Origin: a bacterium BMS3Abin03
GTDB taxonomy: Bacteria; Bacteroidota; Ignavibacteria; Ignavibacteriales; Ignavibacteriaceae
Assembly (NCBI GenBank): GCA_002898075.1
Contig: BDSV01000018.1
Coordinates: forward strand, 1-44,365
Reading direction: 5' to 3'
DNA: 44,365 nt
Below the pieces are notes generated by a model. It worked only from the letters and a program-made list of their open reading frames with translations. It ran no database searches and had not been told where the DNA came from. Shown piece after piece: positions 35,414 through 44,365 of the stretch. The stretch's first letter is position 1. Each line of letters opens with the position of its first letter. A program made the position numbers and the translations under genes.

Positions 35414-35860
35414 AACCTATTATTATTTAACCAATTAATTTACAATTTAATGTTGAATTTTAAAAACCGATTTATCGAACCCGAATCAACCAATGCATCT
35501 CTATTTTTCACCAATTTATTATTCCTAAAATAAACCTGCATCTACTGAAAACGGTTCCGTGCAAACTAATTCACTCTTTTTATTCAAAACATTTTGCCAT
35601 CTTCATCAAATGTTTCAACCTTAATGCCAAAACCCCTGCTTTGAATTTCAACGAATAAACAGGTAAGCCCGGGTTTCCCGGTATAAAACATGAAATTTTA
35701 TCCGTCCCGCCTGCTATAGGAAAAAGTTGTAAGTCTTATTTTCACATATTTATATACCCACTTAAAGTTTTCAACCGCTAAAGGTAATCCTATAAATAAG
35801 GTTACTTTTAGCAAAGAGAGATTAGATTTTTCTTTTTGTACTATTGCTCCGGCAATAAAA

Positions 35861-36408
35861 AAGACTGCATTTAGTCTATTTGCAATTTGGTTTTCGGATT
35901 TTTCCATGTTCTTATCACTTTTTATGCCTGTCCCGTCATTTGTATATATGCGTCAACTTAAGGAATATTTCCTAAAAGATGACTGAGAAAAAGTGCAATT
36001 TTATTGAGTTGCCACGACCTTTAGAGTTTGTGTGAATGATAACAAACTCACCCCCGAAATAAATTCGGGGCAAGCTCTGAATCCATCTCTTGAAAAGAGG
36101 GAGAGAGACTTTTAGATACTGAGAAAGCTGCACGCTTTAGCTCTTTCTCTTTTTAAGAGAAGGAGATGAGTTCTTAAATTGAATATATAATTTTAAAACA
36201 CTCTCGTTAGGTTGTGGATTAAATTAACTAACGGGCTATTGGCTTTATCGGAAACTGAATAAAGAGTTGTGGCTAAAGCCATAATTAACCCGGGCTTAAA
36301 AGTCAGGATAATTAAGCTGACGCCTATGCGTTATTTGCAGGAAAAGATTAGAGTGAGTTCATTAAAAAGTCAAAATTTGAAAAACCAATTTGTAAAAGGT
36401 ATATATTA
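35861..36408. mobile_element. Composite MITE-like element C with nested palindromic repeats
   Basis: Left aaaagactgcatttagtctatttgcaatttggttttcggatttttccatgttctt; right gttcattaaaaagtcaaaatttgaaaaaccaatttgtaaaaggtatatatt; interior contains further hairpins (36045-36172 and about 36225-36290). Confidence 0.65.
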
Positions 36409-36606
36409 TAACTTCTCCACAAATTAGATGCACAAGAAATAATTGCCGGTTTAATATATTGGATTTTTCAGTAATTGGTAAAAATTTAGGGCTGGTCCGG
36501 AAAACGTTCACTTTTTCTTTCCCGACTTTTTCCAGGGTGATTTCTATGTTTGGATAAGCAGGATTTCCTTCATACTGAAAAATTGCTGCTCCCAATTTAA
36601 GAGTGT

Positions 36607-37317
36607 TCAATTAATATTATCTAACAACATAAAATCATTTTTTTTAACAGAAACAACGGAAGCAAGATTTTTTTCAGCAAAGGTACAATATTCAAACAGC
36701 GGACAAATTTTACAATTCGGTTTTGAGGGCTTGCATATCTCTCTGCCCAATCGAATCAAATTTGTATGAAAGGAATGAGCAATTCCCTCCGGGATATTAC
36801 CATTAATCTCATAAAACGTTTTCTCTGGCGAAGCAGTTTTTACTAACCCGATCCTATTCAGGGTTCTTTGGACGTGCGTATCGACAGGGCAAACATTTCT
36901 ATCCAATGAAAAAAGTAAAACACAACTTGCTGTTTTTATTCCGACACCATTATAACCGGTAAGTTGTTGCATAATTGCAGCATCATCCAGCTTTTTAAAA
37001 TGATTTAAACTTATTTTCCCATTTTGTTTTAACAAATTGCTCAATACTTTTTTAATTGCCTTTGATTTCTGTTTACCCAGTCCCGCAACTTTAATTATTT
37101 TTTCAATCTTCGAAAGGGGCAGCTTTGCAACTTCTTCCCATCGATAGTATTTTGCTTTTAAATTACTGAATGCTTTATATGAATTTTTATCGTTAGTATT
37201 TTGAGATAAAATAGTGCCTATCAGCATATCAACGGGGTCGGGTAATTTCTTATTTCTCTTCGGTACACCGTAATGATCTACCAATAATCGATTAATTTTT
37301 TTTATCTGCTGTTTCAT
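36607..37317 (-). CDS. nth: Endonuclease III-like DNA glycosylase
   Basis: DPVDMLIGTILSQNTNDKNSYKAFSNLKAKY; LTGYNGVGIKTASCVLLFSLDRNVCPVDTHVQRTLNRIG; C-X6-C-X2-C-X5-C Fe-S motif (CKPSKPNCKICPLFEYC). Confidence 0.92.
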   Translation of the reverse strand: MKQQIKKINRLLVDHYGVPKRNKKLPDPVDMLIGTILSQNTNDKNSYKAFSNLKAKYYRWEEVAKLPLSKIEKIIKVAGLGKQKSKAIKKVLSNLLKQNGKISLNHFKKLDDAAIMQQLTGYNGVGIKTASCVLLFSLDRNVCPVDTHVQRTLNRIGLVKTASPEKTFYEINGNIPEGIAHSFHTNLIRLGREICKPSKPNCKICPLFEYCTFAEKNLASVVSVKKNDFMLLDNIN

Positions 37318-37400
37318 TGATAAGTTATTTTTTATAAAATTAAAGCTTTATAATTTAAGATTTAGTTGTTTATATTAAAAATTTTTCCTCCGGAGGATTA

Positions 37401-38750
37401 ATGAGCAAATTAATGGTTAGTGTTTCAGGTATAAGAGGAATTGTCGGGGATGGTTTTGACCCGGAATCAATTGTTAAATATACAAATGCTTTCGCTGATT
37501 TCATTGGTTCGGGAAGAGTTGTTATCGGAAGAGACGCCAGAATAACAGGCGGGATGGTTAACAACTTGGTAACAGGAACATTATTAGCAAAAGGTTTGGA
37601 TGTAGTTAATATCGGCATCTGCCCTACTCCAACCGTACAATTTACCGTAAAGGAATTAAAAGCAAACGGCGGTATAGCAATTTCAGCAAGTCATAATCCC
37701 AACGAATGGAATGCTTTAAAGCTGTTAAATTCAACCGGTCAATTCATGACACCGGATGAAAATAAAGAAATGTTGGAGTATCTTAAAAATGAATCTTCAT
37801 ACAAAAGATGGGATGGAATCGGTAAAGCTTCCGAATTCAAAGAGGGGTTGAATAATCATGTTAATGCAGTGCTTAATTTGAAACGTGTAAACGTTAAGGA
37901 AATAAAGAAAAGAAAATTTCGTGTTTTAGCAGATTGTGTAAATGGTGCGGGTGTGTATGTAATTCCTTCTCTCTTGAAAAAATTTGGCTGTGATGTGATT
38001 GAAATGAATTGTGAAAAAACCGGGATTTTCCCGCGTCTTCCCGAACCTTTACCTGAGAATTTAACGAAAACCATGCAGGCAGTTATAGATTCAAATGCCG
38101 ATTTGGGTGTAGTCGTTGACCCGGATGTTGACAGGTTGGTTTTAATCACAAACGAAGGAGAACCTTTCGGTGAAGAGAATACAATTACTCATGTCGTTAA
38201 ATTTATACTTTCAAAAGAGAAAGGAAATGTTGTAGTAAATTTGTCAACAACAAGAGCTGTTGAAGATGTTGTAGCAGAATTTGGATGCGAGACATTCCGT
38301 TCCGCCGTGGGTGAAGCAAACGTTGTTAAGAAAATGAAAGAAGTTAACTCTGTTATCGGCGGTGAAGGAAGCGGAGGTGTTATTTATCCCGCTCTCCATT
38401 ACGGCAGAGACGCTTTAGTTGGAATAGCACTAACATTACAGCATCTTACCGAATTCGGGGGAACCATTAGTGAACTGAAAGAATCTCTGCCTAAATATTT
38501 TATCAAGAAGAAAAAAATAGAACTAAAGAATAGCGATCCAGCCGGTGTTCTGAACAAGATTATTGAAAAGTATAAGAATGAGAAAGTAAATACGGAAGAC
38601 GGTTTGCGAATCGACTTTCCGGATTTTTGGGTTCATTTGAGAAAATCTAACACGGAACCAATCATAAGAATAATTGCCGAAGCAAAATCCGGGGAAGAAG
38701 CGGAAAAACAGGTCGGCAGGTTTTATTCAGAAATTGAATCAATGATGTAA
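37401..38750 (+). CDS. glmM: Phosphoglucosamine mutase / phosphohexomutase
   Basis: MSKLMVSVSGIRGIVGDGFDPE; GGIAISASHNPNEWNALKLLN; VVDPDVDRLVLITNEGEPFGEE; GGEGSGGVIYPALHYGRDALVG; LRKSNTEPIIRIIAEA. Good Shine-Dalgarno (ggagga) upstream. Confidence 0.88.
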   Translation: MSKLMVSVSGIRGIVGDGFDPESIVKYTNAFADFIGSGRVVIGRDARITGGMVNNLVTGTLLAKGLDVVNIGICPTPTVQFTVKELKANGGIAISASHNPNEWNALKLLNSTGQFMTPDENKEMLEYLKNESSYKRWDGIGKASEFKEGLNNHVNAVLNLKRVNVKEIKKRKFRVLADCVNGAGVYVIPSLLKKFGCDVIEMNCEKTGIFPRLPEPLPENLTKTMQAVIDSNADLGVVVDPDVDRLVLITNEGEPFGEENTITHVVKFILSKEKGNVVVNLSTTRAVEDVVAEFGCETFRSAVGEANVVKKMKEVNSVIGGEGSGGVIYPALHYGRDALVGIALTLQHLTEFGGTISELKESLPKYFIKKKKIELKNSDPAGVLNKIIEKYKNEKVNTEDGLRIDFPDFWVHLRKSNTEPIIRIIAEAKSGEEAEKQVGRFYSEIESMM

Positions 38751-39659
38751 TTAAAACAGCTTCGATCTCTTCTGAATATAATTGAGCAGCGCTTTATCGA
38801 ACGGCTGCGAAGTTTCAATTAAGTTATAATCAACGTTTGAATTCAGGCATTCACGCTTAAGAGATGTAATAAAAGCATTCATCGCTTCTTTGTATGCCTT
38901 CTGTATTTGATATGGTTGTGTTGTTATCTCGTCATTTGTTTCCATGTCTATAAAAATTGCATCTCTTCCAAAGGCAAAGCTTCTTTCTATGGGGTCAAGG
39001 ATCTGAAAAACTATTACTTCATTTTTCTGGTAGCTAAAATGTTTTATGGCTTTAAGCACAGATCCGATATCATCAAAAAAATCTGATATGATTATTACTA
39101 ATCCCCTGCGTTTAATCTTTTCAGCTATCGATTGCAGGCAGGAAGCCGTGTTAGTTTTATCGGAAGAAGAAATTTTGCTAAGTGACTTAAATATTTCCTG
39201 AAGAAAGGGACGACTGACTTTTGGCGGAAGATATTTCATAATTCTATCCGAATAAAGCGTAAGCCCGACAGCATCCTGCTGTTTCATCATCAGGTAAGAG
39301 AGCGCAGCGGTTAGAGTAGCTGCATATTCCTGTTTGGTAACATTTCCTTTTGAGGCAAATTTCATCGAAGCGCTTGTATCTAAAATAATATGGATTTTAA
39401 GATTGGTTTCTTCTTCATATTGCTTTATATAAAATTTCTCGGTTTTTCCATAAACCTTCCAGTCAACATCCTTAAGATTATCTCCCTGCATATAAGGACG
39501 GTGCTGGGTAAATTCCACACTGAATCCATGGTAAGGACTTCTGTGAAGACCTACCATAAAACCCTCTACAACTAATCGTGCTCTTAACTCGAGTGAGGTT
39601 ATTTTGGAAATTATCGAGGGGTCTAATATGCTTTTATAATCTTGATATAATCCTGACAC
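38751..39659 (-). CDS. DUF58 domain-containing protein
   Basis: GFSVEFTQHRPYMQGDNLKDVDWKVYGKTEKFYIKQYEEETNLKIHIILDTSASM; vWA-like D-x-S-x-S. Confidence 0.92.
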   Translation of the reverse strand: MSGLYQDYKSILDPSIISKITSLELRARLVVEGFMVGLHRSPYHGFSVEFTQHRPYMQGDNLKDVDWKVYGKTEKFYIKQYEEETNLKIHIILDTSASMKFASKGNVTKQEYAATLTAALSYLMMKQQDAVGLTLYSDRIMKYLPPKVSRPFLQEIFKSLSKISSSDKTNTASCLQSIAEKIKRRGLVIIISDFFDDIGSVLKAIKHFSYQKNEVIVFQILDPIERSFAFGRDAIFIDMETNDEITTQPYQIQKAYKEAMNAFITSLKRECLNSNVDYNLIETSQPFDKALLNYIQKRSKLF

Positions 39660-40180
39660 TAATCCTCTTTTGCAATTTTCTTTTGAAGAATTTCTTCCGG
39701 CGTTAAACCCATATTATTCAGCTCTTCTTTGGCAGATGAAGCAAGTTCATGATCGGGAAAGAGTTTAATGAATAAATTGTACGTTTCAGTTGCAGCGTTG
39801 AAATCTTTTAGTTCATTTGCCTGAACGAAGCCCGCCATAAATAACCCCATGGGGGCTTCTTTACTTTGAGGATATTTTTCATATATACTTTTAAAAAGCT
39901 CAACCGACTTATTAAGCGATTCCTTCTCTGCAATATTCTTTAAAAGTTTATTCTGATAAATCCCGGCAAGCAGAACAATAGTTTCGGGAGCAAGCTTATT
40001 ATCGGGGTACTCTTGCAGCAGCGATTCATAAGAATTTACTGCTTCAGGAATTTTTTTCTCCGTTGTTAATTTCATACCCTCATCAAAAAGTTCCTGCGCT
40101 GTTTTCTTCGGGCTACATCCTATAAATGTTATTGTTAGTAATATTAGAATATAGATTAACGATTTCATATTTCTTACCAA
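39659..40180 (-). CDS. TPR (BamD/YbgF-like) lipoprotein
   Basis: Lipobox TFIGCSPKK; KKIPEAVNSYESLLQEYPDNKLAPETIVLLAGIYQ...; ATETYNLFIKLFPDHELASSAKEELNNMG. Confidence 0.85.
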   Translation of the reverse strand: MVRNMKSLIYILILLTITFIGCSPKKTAQELFDEGMKLTTEKKIPEAVNSYESLLQEYPDNKLAPETIVLLAGIYQNKLLKNIAEKESLNKSVELFKSIYEKYPQSKEAPMGLFMAGFVQANELKDFNAATETYNLFIKLFPDHELASSAKEELNNMGLTPEEILQKKIAKED

Positions 40181-40261
40181 AATTTATTTAACAAACAAAT
40201 GCAAATTATAAATTGCTGATTGAATATACAACGTACAGATTTTTCAACTAGTTCTTTAAAC

Positions 40262-40294
40262 AAAAAAAGCCGGTTCAAGACGAACCGGCTTTTT
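40262..40294 (-). terminator. Rho-independent terminator
   Basis: aaaaaaagccggttcaagacgaaccggcttttt: AGCCGGTTC/GAACCGGCT stem with T run on minus strand. Confidence 0.9.
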
Positions 40295-40313
40295 AGATAG
40301 CAGAATATCACGT

Positions 40314-41537
40314 TTATTTGGTTAAGATCATCTTCCTAACACTTGTAAAACGGCTTCCGTCAACGCCGTTTGCTTCAATCCTATAGAAGTAAACACTGCT
40401 ATTCAGATTAGCCGCATCGAAAATTACATCATGATTTCCTGCAGCCATATTTGAATTCACCAAGGTAGCTACTGTTTCACCAAGTAAGTTATAAACTGTT
40501 AAAGTTACTTTAGAATCTGTAGCGAGACCAAATGAAATTTTAGTGCTCGGGTTGAATGGATTCGGATAATTTTGAGCCAGGGTAAATTCAACAGGCGGTT
40601 CTACTTCAGTTAGAAGCTCATTATAATATGTGGCAGTACCATCGAAATCTACCTGTTTTAATCTGTAAGTATATTGACCGGGAGACAGGTTCTCATCTAC
40701 AAAAGTATATGAGTGAGATTCGGTAGTAGTACCGTATCCGTTTGCAAATCCGATTGTAAGAAATTCGCCGTTTGTTTTTCTCTGGATTTCGAAGCCATGA
40801 TTATTCATCTCCGTGGCAGTCTGCCAGTTCAATGTAACGGCATTCTTATTTACCTGGAATGTGAAAGACATTAGTTCAACAGGAACAATGTCATCCGTAA
40901 CAATTGTCTGGTAATACGCTACAGGATCTACAAAAGTTTCCTGAACGTCTTGTGTTGCCGGAGGTGGATCTCCGTATGGCGGTGCCCAGTTCCAGCCAAT
41001 ACCAGATTGTAATTCACCAAATGAACAAGGAATTGGATATGGTGATGCAGGGTTTTCATTCCAGTAATTTGCATTCACATCCCATTGCAGGTAAATTGCA
41101 TAATAATTACCTGGTACAAAATCGAAATCAATTGCACCTGAGCTATACCAGCCTTCCCCCGGTCCCTGCCCAAGAATATTTACTGAATGAACAAGGTTAT
41201 AGGTGCCTTGCTGAGCAGCACCTTCATACACAACGAACCACATATTTGCGGCAGCCGTCGGATTCAGGTAAAAACGTTGCTCAACTAATTTCCTGGCAGT
41301 AGTACAATAAAATATGTTACCACGACCTCGCATACCCCCCGGACCATACATATTTTGGTTTGATCCAAAAATTTCCTCCAGCGGAACATAAGCCGGTGGA
41401 TTGTTCTGGTCAGGTGTGGGATTTATAACGAACGGTGCGTTTGCATCTGCTTCACTCTTAGTACCTTGCCCGAACGAAGCACTAAAACACACCAGTAGGA
41501 ATAATGCAAACATAGTTGTAAATAATTTAGATCGCAT
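40314..41537 (-). CDS. Secreted protein with type IX-type C-terminal sorting domain
   Basis: Signal peptide; Fn3-like [58 protein letters not shown]...[26 protein letters not shown]. Confidence 0.9.
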   Translation of the reverse strand: MRSKLFTTMFALFLLVCFSASFGQGTKSEADANAPFVINPTPDQNNPPAYVPLEEIFGSNQNMYGPGGMRGRGNIFYCTTARKLVEQRFYLNPTAAANMWFVVYEGAAQQGTYNLVHSVNILGQGPGEGWYSSGAIDFDFVPGNYYAIYLQWDVNANYWNENPASPYPIPCSFGELQSGIGWNWAPPYGDPPPATQDVQETFVDPVAYYQTIVTDDIVPVELMSFTFQVNKNAVTLNWQTATEMNNHGFEIQRKTNGEFLTIGFANGYGTTTESHSYTFVDENLSPGQYTYRLKQVDFDGTATYYNELLTEVEPPVEFTLAQNYPNPFNPSTKISFGLATDSKVTLTVYNLLGETVATLVNSNMAAGNHDVIFDAANLNSSVYFYRIEANGVDGSRFTSVRKMILTK

Positions 41538-41756
41538 ATACCCTCACTTTTTTGTTGATGAAATGTGTTAATTAAGAATTTACTTTTTAAATAAATATTT
41601 TATTTCTTAAGAAATAATATATCTTTTAACCGGAACCGGAAATAAATGATATAAAAACATCAACATAAAGAACTAAAGAAAACCGCAATCTATAATAAAT
41701 CTCCAAGCATTCCCTTATGTAGAAATAAATATATTAAAAATTATGTTTATTACAAA

Positions 41757-41796
41757 TAAAAAACCCGAAATAAATTGAATTTTATTCCGGGCTTTA
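41757..41796 (-). terminator. Terminator-like hairpin
   Basis: aaaaaacccgaaataaattgaattttattccgggcttt: imperfect stem, T run on the minus strand. Confidence 0.7.
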
Positions 41797-41814
41797 GTAT
41801 AATCGACAGAACTA

Positions 41815-43788
41815 TTACTTGGTTAAGATCATTTTTTTAACACTTGTAAACCGGTTTCCGTCAACACCGTTTGCTTCAATCTTATAAAAATAGACTCCGC
41901 TATTAATGTTTGAAGCATCAAAGTTTACTTCATGTACACCGGCTGTTAAATCGGAAGAGATTAAAGTTGTAACTTCCTGTCCGAGCACGTCAAATATCTT
42001 CAACACAACTTTAGAATCTGCTGCGAGACTAAAAGTTATTTTAGTGCTTGGGTTGAATGGATTCGGATAGTTTTGCTCTAAAGAAAATTCAACCGGAGCT
42101 GCTACATCAACCTGAACAGCTTCTGAATATTCGAAAGAACCGTCGTAATCTACCTGTTTCAACCTGTAGAAGTAAGTTCCCGTCTGAACATTGCCGTCAG
42201 TATAATTATAATTATGAGTTTCTGTAGTTGTTCCAAAACCGTTAACGAATCCAATTGTTGTAAATTCACTATTCATTTGACGCTGAACTTCGAAACCTAA
42301 GTTATTCTGCTCGGTTGCAGTTGTCCAATTTAGATAAACCGATCCATCCGAAGTTTGAGCAGTAAATGAAGTTAGTTCAACAGGTACTGTATGTGGCGGT
42401 AGGAAATCGGAATAAAACCTTGGCAGTAATTGATAGCCATGATCAACACAACCACCGGAACAGTATTGATTGCCTATACCGATAATATCCTGGGGCCAGC
42501 TCGGTTCCGGATTGTTATCAATATCGGTATCGGAATCAATCCGCATATCCAACGTATCAATACCATCACTTACCTGAACGGTAGCGCTACCGCCGGAAGG
42601 CCATGTTCCGTCAACCATTGTAAGTGCCTCAAAAGCAACTAAGCTGCCTTCGTAAGCTTCCGGATCGGCTTTATATTGCGCAATTGTAAGAACCTGGTAA
42701 TCAGGTAATGGATTGCCGGAACTTATTACAGTAATACCGGATACATCTGCCGGCTGGATTTCGGTCAATCCGTTAAATTGTGCTACCTCGCCGGTTACTT
42801 CAATTAAATCGCCTAAATTTAAAGTAAGAGCAGTTCCGCCCAAGAAAATATTTACTCCAGCGGTTCCGTCATCTATATAATATGAAGAGTTTGACGACTG
42901 ATAATTTGGTGAGAAAACAACTCCCTGTACTGTAACAATATCACCTAATCTATCCGGAATTAAATCACCGTCAAGGTCTTCAATTGCCTCAGATATTGGT
43001 AAAAATGTACCAACGTTTGCGGTTCCATAAATAAGGAAAGGAAATCCTTGCGGAGTAGCGGTACCGCCGTCTAGAGCAGGATTCCAGGAAGTGGTATATT
43101 GAAGAGCGTTACCCGTTGTAGTTTCACCAAGGATTACAATTGGCGGAGCCCAGGGACCTGAAGATGCACTGCCGTCAGACTGCCAATCGAGCCAGTATGT
43201 ACCTGCCGGCAAGGTAGTTCCTACAGCAACAGTGTTCTTCATTATTGCTCTTGAAGTTGAGTTAGGGCTTGTTTCCGAGGCTCTGTAAATATTTGACCAT
43301 TCGGTATATACCATCACATTTGTTGTAGCGTCTCCCCAAACAATGGTGCTTGTACCGAGATCGGGTGGTCCATCCCATATTTGCAGGTTAACCGCTGTAA
43401 TTGTCGATGGAATTCCGCCGTTAGTTTGATAAGCATAAAAAATGATGGAATCGATTGTCCATTCTTCAGTAGCGGTAAAATCATCGGCTATTCTGTTTCC
43501 GGCAGCAACCTGATGACCGAAACCTAATGTTGTCATTCCGAGAGTTGTGTTTTCTAACAGACTTAAATCCGCACCTCCTGCACCGCCGCCGGCTACATTG
43601 TATGCTGGACCATTATCATATAGTACATCCGCCGGTGAATCATATTGCCAACCGGGTGTGATTTGAAAAATGAAGTTGTTTTCAAATACAGTTTCTACAT
43701 CCTGCGCATTGTTTTGTGCATAGCTAATACCCGCACACAGCAATAATGCAAAAACTACAGATAATATAATTTGAAGCTTTTTAAGCAT
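41815..43788 (-). CDS. Secreted protein with OB-fold-like domain and type IX-type C-terminal sorting domain
   Basis: Signal peptide; [34 protein letters not shown]...[47 protein letters not shown]...VKKMILTK. Confidence 0.9.
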   Translation of the reverse strand: MLKKLQIILSVVFALLLCAGISYAQNNAQDVETVFENNFIFQITPGWQYDSPADVLYDNGPAYNVAGGGAGGADLSLLENTTLGMTTLGFGHQVAAGNRIADDFTATEEWTIDSIIFYAYQTNGGIPSTITAVNLQIWDGPPDLGTSTIVWGDATTNVMVYTEWSNIYRASETSPNSTSRAIMKNTVAVGTTLPAGTYWLDWQSDGSASSGPWAPPIVILGETTTGNALQYTTSWNPALDGGTATPQGFPFLIYGTANVGTFLPISEAIEDLDGDLIPDRLGDIVTVQGVVFSPNYQSSNSSYYIDDGTAGVNIFLGGTALTLNLGDLIEVTGEVAQFNGLTEIQPADVSGITVISSGNPLPDYQVLTIAQYKADPEAYEGSLVAFEALTMVDGTWPSGGSATVQVSDGIDTLDMRIDSDTDIDNNPEPSWPQDIIGIGNQYCSGGCVDHGYQLLPRFYSDFLPPHTVPVELTSFTAQTSDGSVYLNWTTATEQNNLGFEVQRQMNSEFTTIGFVNGFGTTTETHNYNYTDGNVQTGTYFYRLKQVDYDGSFEYSEAVQVDVAAPVEFSLEQNYPNPFNPSTKITFSLAADSKVVLKIFDVLGQEVTTLISSDLTAGVHEVNFDASNINSGVYFYKIEANGVDGNRFTSVKKMILTK

Positions 43789-44011
43789 GAGACCTCCTGT
43801 AAGGTTATAGTTATAAATAGATGTGATTTATAATTACTTAGAAATGATTTATAAAATAAAAAGGGAAAAAAATATAGTTTGTTAAAGTTCATAAAATTCT
43901 TTCATTCTTGAATGAATTTCTTCAAGTCAAAATGGTAAAAATTTATAAATAATGCAAATAAATATATAAAAATAATGGTTGGTTAAAAAAGTTTTTATGC
44001 GGGAACAGAAT

Positions 44012-44041
44012 AAAAAAAAGCCGGCTCAATTGAGCCGGCTT
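44012..44041 (-). terminator. Rho-independent terminator
   Basis: aaaaaaaagccggctcaattgagccggctt: AGCCGGCTCA/TGAGCCGGCT stem, T run on minus strand. Confidence 0.9.
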
Positions 44042-44066
44042 GAAATTTATGCAGAAACTATTACTA

Positions 44067-44365
44067 TTACTTGGTTAAGATCATCTTCTTAACTGAAGTA
44101 AAGTTAGTTCCGTCAACTCCGTTTGCTTCAATCCTGTAGAAGTAAACACCGCTATTCAGGTTTAAAGCATTAAAGTTAATTTCGTGCAATCCTGCTGTTA
44201 ATTGACCGTTAACAAGAGAAGTGATTTCCTGACCCAATACATCAAATACTTTCAAGTTTACTTTGCTATCGACAGCCAAGCTAAACTTGATAGTCGTACT
44301 TGGGTTGAATGGGTTCGGATAGTTCTGCTCTAATGCAAATTCATCCGGTGCAACAACATCAACAT
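44067..44365 (-). CDS. C-terminal part of a third sorting-domain secreted protein, truncated by window edge
   Basis: [92 protein letters not shown]; reading frame remains open to the window edge. Confidence 0.88.
   Translation of the reverse strand, partial: VDVVAPDEFALEQNYPNPFNPSTTIKFSLAVDSKVNLKVFDVLGQEITSLVNGQLTAGLHEINFNALNLNSGVYFYRIEANGVDGTNFTSVKKMILTK

Noticed and set aside
35698-35907. 69-aa minus-strand ORF and an in-frame continuation MFYTGKPGLTCLFVEIQSRGFGIKVETFDEDGKMF
   Set aside because: Begins inside element C terminal sequence and contains an in-frame stop; possibly a remnant but not supportable as a gene.
40904-41302. 132-aa plus-strand ORF antisense to a sorting-domain gene
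   Set aside because: Fully antisense to a well-supported CDS with signal peptide and sorting domain.

Overview
The window is AT-rich and looks like an Ignavibacteria / Bacteroidota-Chlorobi-group chromosome. That assignment is an inference from the '[12 protein letters not shown]...KKMILTK' C-terminal sorting domains and the gene families present. From left to right it contains: a partial secreted protein; GNAT / AmgK-like kinase fused to a RapZ C-terminal domain / MurU-like nucleotidyltransferase; a DUF559 endonuclease-like ORF bracketed by two ~180 bp direct, hairpin-rich repeats; a Kdo/LPS-export cluster (kdsA-unknown-kdsD-lptC-lptA-lptB, minus strand); a DUF433/DUF5615 toxin-antitoxin-like pair; a PIG-L deacetylase / small membrane protein / SSS symporter unit; a sulfur module (Cys-rich MerR, SQR-like, DUF1641, DsrC/TusE, DsrE-like); an OmpA protein with TSP3 repeats and a SPOR-like C-terminus; a ~13 kb minus-strand multiheme cytochrome cluster (six cytochrome genes with 38 canonical CxxCH motifs plus 3 non-canonical ones, a Cys-free beta-barrel, two NHL beta-propellers, a PAS histidine kinase, a NarL-type regulator and a degenerate receiver); STAS, Nth, GlmM, DUF58 and TPR genes; and three consecutive genes with near-identical C-terminal sorting domains. 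Best candidates for a little-described system: the porin/cytochrome/NHL cluster with embedded signalling, the DUF559-repeat element, the AmgK-RapZ(C) fusion, and a family of 'TTGGTTTTCGGATTTT' terminal-inverted-repeat elements. No tRNA, rRNA or CRISPR array was recognised. All family calls are from reading translated motifs; no searches were run.
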